Part shown: positions 49,639-59,114 of the stretch, one piece after another
How the letters are laid out: each line of letters opens with the position of its first letter
Position numbering within the stretch: position 1 is the first letter of the stretch
DNA from: Brevibacillus fluminis
Lineage (GTDB): Bacteria > Bacillota > Bacilli > Brevibacillales > Brevibacillaceae
Direction: 5' to 3'
DNA: 64,000 bases
Assembly: GCF_003710825.1 (NCBI RefSeq)
Contig: NZ_RHHQ01000017.1
Span: forward strand, 124,001-188,000
Position numbers and translations under genes: made by a program
The notes under the pieces: generated by a model
Database searches by the model: none
What the model saw: the letters and a program-made list of their open reading frames with translations, nothing else
Told to the model about the DNA's origin: nothing

Positions 49639-50841
49639 TTATGTTGTTGCCAATAAGCGTTTTTTGGAAATCGACGATAAGAAGATTGAGAGCAGGAGTG
49701 CGGCGATCAGGAAAAATGCAATCATCCCGACGACACCGGTCCAGCCATAGCTGCTCCAGAACGTTCCGCCGAATGTCCCGCCGACACTGGAGCCGACGTA
49801 GTAGAAAAACAAGTAAAGGGATGAGGCCTGCGCTTTGTCATGTGTGGCGATCCGGCCGATCCAACTGCTTGCGATGGAATGTCCGCCGAAAAAACCGAAA
49901 GTAAACAGTGCGATACCGACCACTTTCACCAACAGGCTGGCTACGAGCGTAAGACAAGCACCGACGAAAATGATCAATAAAGCGATCCACAAGACTTTGC
50001 GGCGCCCGTATCGGTCAGCCAGACGGCCCATCCAGGTGGAGCTGAACGTTCCGACAATATAGACGATGAAAATCCATCCGACCAATGTTTGACTGAGCGA
50101 GTAGGGCGGTTCTGTCAGCTGATAGCCGATGTAGTTGAACAGTGTGACGAAGCTACCCATCAGCAAGAAGCCGATGCCATACAGGCACAGAAGACGCGTG
50201 TCTTTGCAGTGGCTGATGAGCGATTGGAGCATAGTTGCGAGCTCCAGCTTTCGCGGGTAAAAGTTTTCGGATTTGGGCAGCATCCGCCAAAACATCAGGC
50301 TGGCGATGATGCTAACGACGCCGATTCCGACCATGGCGACGTGCCAGTTAAAGTAGTCGGTCAACATGCCGGTGATGATGCGGCCGCCCATGCCCCCGAT
50401 CGAGTTCCCACTAATATAAAGCCCCATCGCAACACCAAGGCTCGTCGGATTAACTTCTTCGCCGAGATATGCCATGGCGATGGCAGGCAAACCGGCAAGC
50501 ACGATGCCCTGCAAGATGCGAAAGAGGAGCAGCATGTGAAAATTGGTTGAAAACGCGGTGAAAACGACCAGAATGGAAGCAGCGAACAGGGCGATGGTCA
50601 TCACGGATTTTCGCCCCCATGCCTCGGAAAGCGAACCGACCAACAGCATGCTGATAGCAAGTGCGATCGTTGTCACGGACAGCGAAAGGCTCGCAACGGT
50701 CGGCGAGATGTGAAATTCTTTGGAGAACTCCGGCATCAGCGGCTGCGTGCTATACAGGATGGCGAATGTATTCAATCCTCCCGCGAACAGGGCCAGATTG
50801 GCTTTGCGGAAGCCGGATGTTCCTTGCTCCAGATAACTCAT
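49639..50841 (-). CDS. MFS transporter (YnfM-like)
   Basis: A 400-residue major facilitator with 12 membrane segments. Marks are GGLNTFAILYSTQPLMPEF, the loop 2-3 motif GSLSEAWGRKSVM, GLPAIAMAYLGEEV and GRLADRYGRRKVL between the halves. The closest named relatives are putative arabinose or drug exporters of the YnfM type. ATG 50841 has AGAGG upstream; the frame runs on to 50970 through the LysR gene end without support. It forms an operon with the LysR gene (32-bp gap). Confidence 0.88.
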   Translation of the reverse strand: MSYLEQGTSGFRKANLALFAGGLNTFAILYSTQPLMPEFSKEFHISPTVASLSLSVTTIALAISMLLVGSLSEAWGRKSVMTIALFAASILVVFTAFSTNFHMLLLFRILQGIVLAGLPAIAMAYLGEEVNPTSLGVAMGLYISGNSIGGMGGRIITGMLTDYFNWHVAMVGIGVVSIIASLMFWRMLPKSENFYPRKLELATMLQSLISHCKDTRLLCLYGIGFLLMGSFVTLFNYIGYQLTEPPYSLSQTLVGWIFIVYIVGTFSSTWMGRLADRYGRRKVLWIALLIIFVGACLTLVASLLVKVVGIALFTFGFFGGHSIASSWIGRIATHDKAQASSLYLFFYYVGSSVGGTFGGTFWSSYGWTGVVGMIAFFLIAALLLSIFLSSISKKRLLATT

Positions 50842-50873
50842 GATGGGTAAACCTCTTTTCTTGCGTCGTGTCG

Positions 50874-51749
50874 TTATATTTCTTTCCCTGTGACAAAAGA
50901 GAGAAACCGCTTGGCGACGGGCGGCAGATAGCGATCTTCTTTCCACGCGATCCCGATGGTGCGGCTGCAATGCGGCGAGGTAACTCGTAAAGGCTTGACG
51001 TGCATGGTTTCCAGCACCTTGACGCCAGGGAGAAGTGAAACGCCGAGCTTGGTGGCGACAAGACCTGCGACGGTCGAAATGTCTTCGCCTTCAAAGGTGA
51101 TGTGGGGCGAAACCCCGGCTTCTTTGAACAGCTTGTCGGTAATGTTGCGCAGCCCGTACCCGCGCTTTAAGGCGATAAACGGTTCATTGGCGATCTCTTT
51201 TAGCTCCACCTCATCAAACGCGGCAAGCGGATGATAGTTCGAGACAATGATGTACAAATCTTCCGTGAGGAGCGGCTCCCAGCGAATGCCGTCCTCGGGC
51301 TTCATCCTGGCAAAGAGGGCGATATCGATGCTACCCGTTCGGATTTGATCAAGCAGCACGTCAGAGGACGCCTGTGACAACTGAAAGGTTACTTGTGGAT
51401 GATGCGCCTGAAACGAACTGATCAGTTCAGGGACGAACTCAATGCCCAATGAGTGCAAGAAGGCGAGTGAGACGTTGCCGCGATCCGGGTCGATCGCATC
51501 CAGAATTTCTTGCTTGCCGATTTCAATCTCCTGGATCGCGCGTTCCACCCGTTGCAGGAACCGTTGTCCATACTGATTGAGCACAATTGTCCGTCCCTGC
51601 CGTTCAAACAGCAGCACGCCAAGCTCTTCCTCCAGCCGGGAAATGGAACGGCTGAGAGCGGGCTGAGAGATGGATAGCAGCTCTGCTGCTCGTGTAAAAT
51701 GCTGTGTTCGCGCAACTGTTTGGAAATACTGGATTTGGTGCCACTCCAT
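50874..51749 (-). CDS. LysR family transcriptional regulator
   Basis: A 291-residue regulator: helix-turn-helix at residues 1-60 (MEWHQIQYFQTVARTQHFTRAAELLSISQPALSRSI is the typical start) and an effector domain with FVPELISSFQAHHPQV and LKRGYGLRNITDKLF. It is transcribed with the MFS gene, which it probably controls. The effector is unknown. Confidence 0.92.
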   Translation of the reverse strand: MEWHQIQYFQTVARTQHFTRAAELLSISQPALSRSISRLEEELGVLLFERQGRTIVLNQYGQRFLQRVERAIQEIEIGKQEILDAIDPDRGNVSLAFLHSLGIEFVPELISSFQAHHPQVTFQLSQASSDVLLDQIRTGSIDIALFARMKPEDGIRWEPLLTEDLYIIVSNYHPLAAFDEVELKEIANEPFIALKRGYGLRNITDKLFKEAGVSPHITFEGEDISTVAGLVATKLGVSLLPGVKVLETMHVKPLRVTSPHCSRTIGIAWKEDRYLPPVAKRFLSFVTGKEI

Positions 51750-51878
51750 CGTAATCCCTCATTTTTGCCACCAATGTGGTTGATCTGTTTTCATTATAGT
51801 TGTCATCAAATATAACTTCCAATACGAGTTTTGCATGAGTTTCATGCTTCGTGGTAATGGATCTGTGAAAAAAAACAT

Positions 51879-51912
51879 AAAAAGACTGCCGAGTCGAGCT
51901 CGACAGTCTGCG
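51879..51912 (-). terminator. Terminator of ilvE
   Basis: AGACT...AGTCT with an inner TCGA/TCGA stem at 51883-51909; on the minus strand a T5 run follows. Confidence 0.65.
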
Positions 51913-51920
51913 CGAACGCA

Positions 51921-52991
51921 TTACTTTTCAACTTTTACGGTCCAACCCAACGTGTCAGCCAGTGTACCGCGTTGGATGCCAGTGACAGTGTCGTACAGGC
52001 GCTGGGACAGCTCGCCGATGTTGCCTTCGTTGATCACGATGTTTTTGTCATCCCAGTTCAACTCACCGATTGGCGAGATAACTGCCGCAGTACCGGTACC
52101 GAACGCTTCTTCAAGCGTTCCGTTTGCATGCGCTTCGAACAGCTCTTCGATGGAGACTCTGCGCTCGACCACCGGCACGTTCCACGATTTAAGGAGCGCG
52201 ATGATGGAGTTGCGGGTAACGCCATCCAAAATGCTTCCGTTCAGCTCAGGAGTGAGCACTTCGCCGTTCACTTTGAAGAACACGTTCATGCTGCCCACTT
52301 CTTCGATGTACTTTTTCTCGATCCCATCGAGCCACAGCACTTGAGAGTAGCCGCTCTCTTGTGCTTCCACTTGCGCGCGCAAGCTTGCTGCGTAGTTCCC
52401 AGCTGTTTTGGCTGAACCCATACCGCCGCGAACCGCGCGAACGTAGTGGCTCTCCACATTGATTTTTACTGGCTGGATACCTTCTGCGTAGTACGCGCCA
52501 ACTGGGGAGAGGATGACGATGAACATATAGTTATGGGAGGCGTGCACGCCCAAGAATGGTTCAGTCGCGATAATGAACGGACGGATATAAAGGGAAGTGC
52601 CTTCTTCGACTGGGATCCAGTCGGCGTCGACGCGGACCAGTTCTTTGATCGCTTCGATCATGAATTCTTCATCGATCGCCGGAATGCTCAAGCGGTCATT
52701 GGATTTGTTCAGGCGCTCCATGTTTTTGTCCGGACGGAACAAAAGAATTTCGTTGTCAGACGTTTTGTACGCTTTCAGCCCTTCGAAAACGGCTTGTCCA
52801 TAATGGAACACCATCGAGGATGGCTCCAGCGCGATTGGTGCATAAGGGACGATGCGCGCGTCATGCCAGCCTTTTCCGTCTGTATAATCCATGATGAACA
52901 TATGGTCGGTAAAATGCTTGCCAAAGCCCAATTTGCTTTGGTCTGGTTTCTGTTTCGGATGTTGGTTCTGCTCGAATGCGATTTTACCCAT
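51921..52991 (-). CDS. ilvE: Branched-chain amino acid aminotransferase
   Basis: A 356-residue type-II BCAT that transfers the amino group between branched-chain amino acids and 2-oxoglutarate. The PLP lysine lies in GGMGSAKTAGNYAAS (about residue 197); VFHYGQAVFEGLKAY, LYIRPFI and FGTGTAAVISPIGEL are family marks. It is monocistronic and no T-box is visible upstream; an inverted repeat lies at 53041-53071. Confidence 0.95.
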   Translation of the reverse strand: MGKIAFEQNQHPKQKPDQSKLGFGKHFTDHMFIMDYTDGKGWHDARIVPYAPIALEPSSMVFHYGQAVFEGLKAYKTSDNEILLFRPDKNMERLNKSNDRLSIPAIDEEFMIEAIKELVRVDADWIPVEEGTSLYIRPFIIATEPFLGVHASHNYMFIVILSPVGAYYAEGIQPVKINVESHYVRAVRGGMGSAKTAGNYAASLRAQVEAQESGYSQVLWLDGIEKKYIEEVGSMNVFFKVNGEVLTPELNGSILDGVTRNSIIALLKSWNVPVVERRVSIEELFEAHANGTLEEAFGTGTAAVISPIGELNWDDKNIVINEGNIGELSQRLYDTVTGIQRGTLADTLGWTVKVEK

Positions 52992-53040
52992 TTTGGAAGA
53001 CTCCCATCGTTTTTAATTTCTGTAGGTACTCTCATGATAA

Positions 53041-53071
53041 TTATTTACTAAATTTAATTTATTGTAAATAA
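53041..53071 (-). promoter_or_regulatory. Inverted repeat upstream of ilvE
   Basis: TTATTTAC (53041-53048) and GTAAATAA (53064-53071), perfect 8-bp arms with a 15-bp A+T-rich spacer, 50-80 bp before ilvE. It could be an operator; it does not match the CodY box by eye. Confidence 0.3.
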
Positions 53072-53135
53072 CTTTGGCTAACAAGCGCTCAGTAATTCAC
53101 CAAATTAGTCCATTTTCGAGGGCGGGAGGAGGAGC

Positions 53136-53188
53136 TTTACCAGCCAGTCCATGGGGCGTATAATGAAATTGAGTGAGTGTTCGTTCAA
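53136..53188 (+). promoter_or_regulatory. Promoter and near-palindromic operator of the thiolase gene
   Basis: TTTACC (53136-53141), 17 bp, TATAAT (53159-53164). Just after the start point is TTGA...TCAA (53169-53188), a 20-bp near-palindrome containing TGAGTGTTCGTTCA, similar in style to TetR-family fatty-acid regulator sites. Control by an unlinked FadR-like repressor is plausible. Confidence 0.5.
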
Positions 53189-53233
53189 TTCAAAACAAAC
53201 ATGCGATTCCGGTGAGAGAAAGGATGACGAAAG

Positions 53234-54385
<1,152 letters not shown>

Positions 54386-54402
54386 AAATATCGAAAGGAA
54401 AG

Positions 54403-54432
54403 CAGCTGCAGCGATGCGGCTGTTTTTTTCGT
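54403..54432 (+). terminator. Terminator of the thiolase gene
   Basis: CAGCTGCA (54403-54410) and TGCGGCTG (54415-54422) with a 4-base loop, then T7. Confidence 0.85.
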
Positions 54433-54584
54433 GCTTTTTTGCGTTACAGCAGATGATGACGATCATACGAACGACATGACATTTATCATCTTCATCTGAT
54501 GATGTTCATGACTGAGCAAGGGTGTGATTTCCTTGTAAGCTAGGTTCATACCAGAAAAACCGAACGAAATGGAAGGTGTCAAAT

Positions 54585-55469
54585 ATGAATCACGTCATTG
54601 AACTCGACCGCGTCTCCAAGCATTTCGGCGAGAAAAAATCAGTCGATGGGATCTCGCTTCAAATCGAGGCAGGTAGCGTTGTCGCGCTATTGGGGCCGAA
54701 CGGCGCAGGGAAAACAACGACAGTCAGCTTGCTACTCGGATTAATGAAACCAACTGCAGGGTCTGTCCGCCTGCTCGGCGGTTCTCCAAAAGATGCGAGT
54801 GTGCGCGAGCGAGTGGGGGCTATGCTGCAGGAAGGAAGCGTGATCGATGATTTGAAAGTCGAGGAGACGATCCGTTTGTTCCGCAGCTATTACAATAACC
54901 CGCTGTCGACGGATGAGCTCTTGGCGATTTCCTCTTTGCAAAAGGAACGGAACCAATTTGCCACCGCATTATCCGGCGGCCAACGCAGACGGCTCAGCTT
55001 CGCCTTGGCGATGGCGGGCAACCCAGACGTCATTTTCCTGGATGAGCCGACGGTCGGTATGGATATATCGTCCCGGACGCTCTTTTGGGAGACGATTCGC
55101 TCGTTTGCAGGCAGCGGCCGGACGATCATTGTCACCACGCACTACCTGGAGGAAGCAGATGGCATCGCGGATCGGGTCGTCATCATGAATCAAGGCCGAG
55201 TTCTGGCGGACGGTACGATCGAACAAATCCGAGAATCATCCACTGGCAATCAGCATGTCTCATTTATAGCAGGACCGAGCGTAACGCTCAAAAGCTTGTA
55301 CGACATTACCGGCGTCACGGATGTGCAGCGCGAAGGCAATCGTGTCAAAGTTTTTGGTTCTGACACGGACCGAATCTTGTTCGGCGTTGTGCAGCAAGGG
55401 CTCGACATTCGCGATATTTCGGTCCATAAAGGCGGTCTTGTTGAAGCATACCAATCGTTGGTTGGCTAA
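54585..55469 (+). CDS. ABC-2 type exporter, ATP-binding protein
   Basis: A 294-residue ATPase: Walker A GPNGAGKTT about residue 38, signature LSGGQRRRLSFALAM, Walker B VIFLDEPTVGMD, H-loop TTHYLEEAD, and a C-terminal extension typical of drug or bacteriocin exporters. ATG 54585 follows GGAAGGTG; the frame also opens at GTG 54576. First gene of an operon with a permease, a histidine kinase and a response regulator, an arrangement typical of DesK/DesR- or LiaRS-like stress sensing. Confidence 0.92.
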   Translation: MNHVIELDRVSKHFGEKKSVDGISLQIEAGSVVALLGPNGAGKTTTVSLLLGLMKPTAGSVRLLGGSPKDASVRERVGAMLQEGSVIDDLKVEETIRLFRSYYNNPLSTDELLAISSLQKERNQFATALSGGQRRRLSFALAMAGNPDVIFLDEPTVGMDISSRTLFWETIRSFAGSGRTIIVTTHYLEEADGIADRVVIMNQGRVLADGTIEQIRESSTGNQHVSFIAGPSVTLKSLYDITGVTDVQREGNRVKVFGSDTDRILFGVVQQGLDIRDISVHKGGLVEAYQSLVG

Positions 55470-55503
55470 TGGGAACGCACAAATTTGAGAGGGGAATCTG
55501 TAG

Positions 55504-56244
55504 ATGAAGATGTTTGTATCGCAATGCAAAATGGAATTGTTGCGACTCGTACGTAACAAACGATTTTATTTTATGAGCCTTGGTTTTCCGATCTTGTTTT
55601 ATATGATCTTTTCCAGTACGGTTGGAGAAAATGCCGAGGTTGGCGGTACCGTCTGGAAAGCCTACTACCTGATTTCTATGACCGCATTCGGTTTAATCAA
55701 CGCAAGCATCAACTCGCTCGCCGTTAAAATGTCTCAGGAGCGTGCCCAAGGGCTTGTCCGGCTGCTACAGATTACACCGCTGTCGCCTCGCGCCTATATC
55801 GGGGCCAAAATACTTGCGCTTTCAATCGTGAACCTTGGGGTGATTGTCGCAATGTTTCTCACCGGTTATTTTGTCAAAGGCGTATCGCTTGCGCCTATGC
55901 AATGGATCGGATGCGGCATCTGGCTATGGGCAGGTTCGCTTATATTTCTCGCGCTCGGTTCTTTGATCGGTTCATCGCGGAAAGCCGAAATCGCACAAAT
56001 TCTCTGTACCGTTCTGCAATTGGGGCTTTCGCTTACAGGCGGGCTATGGATGCCGGTTCAAAGCATGCCGGAAGTGATGCGTGAGATTGCATTCTGGACA
56101 CCAACATTTCATTTCGCCAGCGGTGCATGGGAGCTTTTGGCTGGGCACGCGCCAGGCTGGGGGAATGCGATGATACTTGCTGCATACTTGATCGTGTTTG
56201 TGATAGGATCTAGCTATGTACATCAAAAACAGGAAGCGGTATAA
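55504..56244 (+). CDS. ABC-2 type exporter, permease
   Basis: A 246-residue permease with six membrane segments (GFPILFYMIFSSTVGE, GLINASINSLAVKMSQERAQGLVRLLQIT, then VQSMPEVMREIAFWTPTFHF). It matches ABC-2 membrane proteins that export lipids, drugs or peptides. It partners the ATPase 34 bp upstream, and its stop touches the kinase start. Confidence 0.9.
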   Translation: MKMFVSQCKMELLRLVRNKRFYFMSLGFPILFYMIFSSTVGENAEVGGTVWKAYYLISMTAFGLINASINSLAVKMSQERAQGLVRLLQITPLSPRAYIGAKILALSIVNLGVIVAMFLTGYFVKGVSLAPMQWIGCGIWLWAGSLIFLALGSLIGSSRKAEIAQILCTVLQLGLSLTGGLWMPVQSMPEVMREIAFWTPTFHFASGAWELLAGHAPGWGNAMILAAYLIVFVIGSSYVHQKQEAV

Positions 56245-57384
56245 ATGAAATTTGGCAGTTCGTTTCAAGGGTTTCCCGAGAAGATGGGGATATTTGCATG
56301 GGTTTTACTTTTAAACTTGTTTATCCCGTTTCTCTATTTGCTGCCGCACCCGTTCGGCGAGGTTTGGCTTGGCTACCTGATGTTTCTCGTGATTGCTTGT
56401 GCCTGGCAACAAAGCACCTGGCGCGAGGAGAAAAACGGGCTTGCATACTTCGTCTGGGTGCAAATCATCGCGATTGCCTTTATGGGATACCGCTACAGCC
56501 CGAACTACTTGTATTTGGGCTTTTACGCAGTGATGGCGATGGGGAGGCTCATCTCGATCCGCTTGATCACCATTTCAGCTGCGCTGATGATGGTGTTGTT
56601 TTCCGGCACGCTATACGTGAATTATGCCCAGCAAGCGGCAATGGAGACGCTGCAATTCATCCCGTTGTTGATCATTTTGACCATGCTTCCTTATTCGATG
56701 CGGGCCAACCGCAAATCCAAAGAGCTGAAAAAACAGCTGGAATCGGCTAATGATGAGATTTCACGTTTGATTAAAAATGAAGAGCGTCAGCGGATCGCCC
56801 GAGACCTGCACGATACGCTGGGTCATACACTTTCGCTGATTACATTAAAAAGCGAGCTTGTGGAGCGTCTGGTGACCAAACATCCGGAGCGGGCGATCGC
56901 AGAGGCGCGAGAAATCCAGCAAACATCGCGCACGGCGCTTCAGCAGGTGCGGGAGCTGGTCAGTGACATGCAGACCATTTGCTTTGCAGAAGAGGTCGAC
57001 CATGCGGGTAAACTGCTGAATGCTGCGGGCATTTCATTTACTGTGAATGAAGAAGGGGCGTTAGGCGAACTGCCACCTCTGATTCAAACGGTGCTTGGCA
57101 TGTGTTTGCGGGAATGCGTCACGAATGTCGTCAAGCATAGCAGGGCGACTCACTGTGACATGCGTCTGGAATTGGCAAAAGGCGCCTATCGACTGGTCGT
57201 GAGCGATAACGGCAAAGGGATCGCCAAAGGCACCATGATGGGAAATGGGCTCCCGGGAATGCGCGATCGGTTGGCTCTCTTAGATGGAAAGCTGGCATTC
57301 GCCGATGCGGAGGGCAAAGGTAGCGTCATCACCATCACGATCCCGCGCATCAAGAAAGAGAGAACGGCGGAGGGCATGAAATGA
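56245..57384 (+). CDS. Sensor histidine kinase, DesK/NarX type
   Basis: A 379-residue membrane kinase. Five to six hydrophobic segments fill residues 10-150, followed by a HisKA_3 domain with H189 in RIARDLHDTLGHTLSL and a HATPase with NVVKHSRATHCDMRL and DNGKGI, MGNGLPGMRDR. The membrane-only input domain resembles DesK, which senses membrane state. ATG 56245 immediately follows the permease stop. Its cognate regulator overlaps by ATGA. Confidence 0.92.
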   Translation: MKFGSSFQGFPEKMGIFAWVLLLNLFIPFLYLLPHPFGEVWLGYLMFLVIACAWQQSTWREEKNGLAYFVWVQIIAIAFMGYRYSPNYLYLGFYAVMAMGRLISIRLITISAALMMVLFSGTLYVNYAQQAAMETLQFIPLLIILTMLPYSMRANRKSKELKKQLESANDEISRLIKNEERQRIARDLHDTLGHTLSLITLKSELVERLVTKHPERAIAEAREIQQTSRTALQQVRELVSDMQTICFAEEVDHAGKLLNAAGISFTVNEEGALGELPPLIQTVLGMCLRECVTNVVKHSRATHCDMRLELAKGAYRLVVSDNGKGIAKGTMMGNGLPGMRDRLALLDGKLAFADAEGKGSVITITIPRIKKERTAEGMK

Positions 57385-57983
57385 AAGTCATACTTGCGGA
57401 AGACCAGGGAATGCTGCGCGGCGCTTTGTCTACCTTGCTTGCATTGGAAGATGACATTGAGGTCGTGGGAGAAGCGGAAAACGGCGAGCAGGCAATGCAG
57501 CTCATCAGGCAAAAACAGCCTGACTTGTGTGTGCTCGATATCGAAATGCCGCTGAAAAGCGGTTTGGATGTAGCGGAAGCGATCAAAGCGGAGAGTATTC
57601 CGTGCAGGACGGTCATCGTTACCACCTTTGCCCGAGCAGGCTATTTCCAGCGAGCGATGAAAGCTGGCGTGCAAGGGTATTTGCTCAAAGATTCGCCGGT
57701 TTCGGAACTGGCCGAGGCGCTGCGCAAAATCTTTTCAGGCGGGCGCGTCATCCATCCGGAGTTGGCATTTACCCTGTGGGAGGAGAGCAATCCGCTAACC
57801 GAGCGTGAGCAGGAAATCTTGCGTCGGCTGGCTAAGGGCGAAAGTGTTGCAGAGATAGCAACCCTGCTGTTTTTGTCCCAAGGAACGGTCCGCAACTACA
57901 TCTCGGAGATCATGCAAAAGTTAGAGGCGAAAAACAGGATCGATGCCGTTGCAATCGCCGAAAGCAAAGGATGGATAAAATAA
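57381..57983 (+). CDS. NarL/FixJ family response regulator
   Basis: A 200-residue regulator. The receiver domain has phosphoacceptor D53 in CVLDIEMPLKSG, the acidic pair ED at 7-8 and the K in LLKDSPVSELA. The LuxR-type helix-turn-helix is LTEREQEILRRLAKGESVAEIATLLFLSQGTVRNYISEIM. It overlaps the kinase gene by 4 bases and probably controls the ABC exporter operon in which it lies. Confidence 0.93.
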   Translation: MKVILAEDQGMLRGALSTLLALEDDIEVVGEAENGEQAMQLIRQKQPDLCVLDIEMPLKSGLDVAEAIKAESIPCRTVIVTTFARAGYFQRAMKAGVQGYLLKDSPVSELAEALRKIFSGGRVIHPELAFTLWEESNPLTEREQEILRRLAKGESVAEIATLLFLSQGTVRNYISEIMQKLEAKNRIDAVAIAESKGWIK

Positions 57984-58087
57984 CGGCCGTCTTTTGCAGT
58001 TACACTAGCAGAAAACGCAAATTTCCAGTAAAATAAAAACACGCGGCATGCCGAAACATTCGTTTGCAAATGACGGAGGAAATTAAG

Positions 58088-58297
58088 ATGAGTGAAAACC
58101 AAAACGAAATCAAAGATACTGCAGCCCAGCCGGGGAAAATCAGCCTGCAAGAAGCGATGAAACGCAAGCTGGCACAAAAGAAACAAGAACAAGCAAACGG
58201 GAATCAAGCAGGAAACCAAAAGGCTTCGAATCAAGTTATGAAAAGTCAACAAACGAAAAAACCGAATAACCAACGCAGACGTACAGGTGGTTCGTAG
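58088..58297 (+). CDS. Small basic low-complexity protein
   Basis: A 69-residue protein rich in Lys, Gln and Asn (KISLQEAMKRKLAQKKQEQ, then NQRRRTGGS). GGAGG lies 8 bases before ATG 58088; the frame opening at 58064 precedes that site. I do not recognise a family. The composition resembles small disordered proteins of spore formers, which is only a guess. It ends in a terminator. Confidence 0.6.
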   Translation: MSENQNEIKDTAAQPGKISLQEAMKRKLAQKKQEQANGNQAGNQKASNQVMKSQQTKKPNNQRRRTGGS

Positions 58298-58320
58298 GAA
58301 TAGCGAACGGACGCAAACGT

Positions 58321-58394
58321 GAAAAAGGCCTTCTCCCAGGAAGCGTGTAAGCTCAATTTGAGGATACCGCAAGATGGGGAGCAGGCTTTTTTAT
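58321..58394 (+). terminator. Terminator after the small basic protein
   Basis: AAAAAGGCCTTCTCCC pairs with GGGGAGCAGGCTTTTTT across a long loop (one mismatch and one T-G). Confidence 0.65.
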
Positions 58395-58485
58395 CGTGCT
58401 TGCGCCGAGAATGGCGTTGCCCGAACATGGTATATACTAACATCAGTCTATGTGAGTCATGTCCGAAATGGTAAAGGATGAGGAA

Positions 58486-58709
58486 ATGATGCGACAAGGG
58501 AGCATCACAGTCCGGCAGTTTACGGCATTGGTCTTTTTATGCACGATTGGGGACTCCATCCTGATCCTCCCGACCAATCTCGCCAGGATGGCGGAGCAGG
58601 ATGCTCATGGGTGTATTTCGATTATACCTATTGCGTGGGAATGCCTCTCTTGCTGTTCAGTTTGGCTACGGGAAGAAGGGGATTAGGTGGAAGGCACCTG
58701 AATTCGTAA
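58486..58709 (+). pseudogene. Decayed gerAB-type spore germination permease, N-terminal fragment
   Basis: MMRQGSITVRQFTALVFL, then ILILPTNLARMAEQDA is a clear start of an endospore germination permease (GerAB family, normally about 360 residues). After QDA the frame shifts: the family-like continuation (VGMPLLLFSLATGRRGL) is in the +2 frame and ends at a stop near 58707. The rest of the gene is missing. An AAAGGATGAGG site still precedes the start. Confidence 0.7.
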
Positions 58710-58781
58710 TGGGGGGTAGGGGAAACATACATGTTCTGTCAGACGTCGGGTGATACTTAACCATAGGAGGGATTACTTACG

Positions 58782-59054
58782 ATGACCAGCCCATACTTGC
58801 AGAATGAGATACCTGAAACGGAACTGGAAGGCAATGCGGCGCTTGAGCTTGCGATCGAACAGGCTGAGCAGGAGAACTGCGGGCACCAACACAAGCAGGA
58901 CAACACCAAACTGACTTCAAGTTCTTCTGCTACCGCCCCCTATTTTGACGCGCAAAAGGATGAATCGAAAAGCAGCAAACAAGGCCAGGGAAATGGCGGG
59001 TTTCTCGAGCGAGCAATGTCGCGGCGAATGGAAAACGGGATGGACAAGCGGTAA
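58782..59054 (+). CDS. Small hydrophilic protein of unknown function
   Basis: A 90-residue, acidic then serine/lysine-rich protein (NEIPETELEGNAALELAIEQ; later GFLERAMSRRMENGMDKR). AGGAGGG lies about 12 bases before the ATG, a long but usable spacing. I recognise no domain. A strong terminator follows, supporting a real gene. Confidence 0.5.
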   Translation: MTSPYLQNEIPETELEGNAALELAIEQAEQENCGHQHKQDNTKLTSSSSATAPYFDAQKDESKSSKQGQGNGGFLERAMSRRMENGMDKR

Positions 59055-59071
59055 GAAGGGAAGCGGGCATT

Positions 59072-59108
59072 AAAAAAGCTCCGGCAAAAAGTGCCCGGAG
59101 CCTGTTTT
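59072..59108. terminator. Bidirectional terminator
   Basis: AAAAAAGCTCCGG and CCGGAGC with T5 downstream; it lies between convergent genes. Confidence 0.82.
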
Positions 59109-59114
59109 TGTTGG

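Noticed and set aside
52992..53100. T-box leader before ilvE
   Set aside because: The T-box sequence and specifier/antiterminator structure are absent; only an A+T-rich inverted repeat is present. The cysK leader (62709-62896) was likewise negative.
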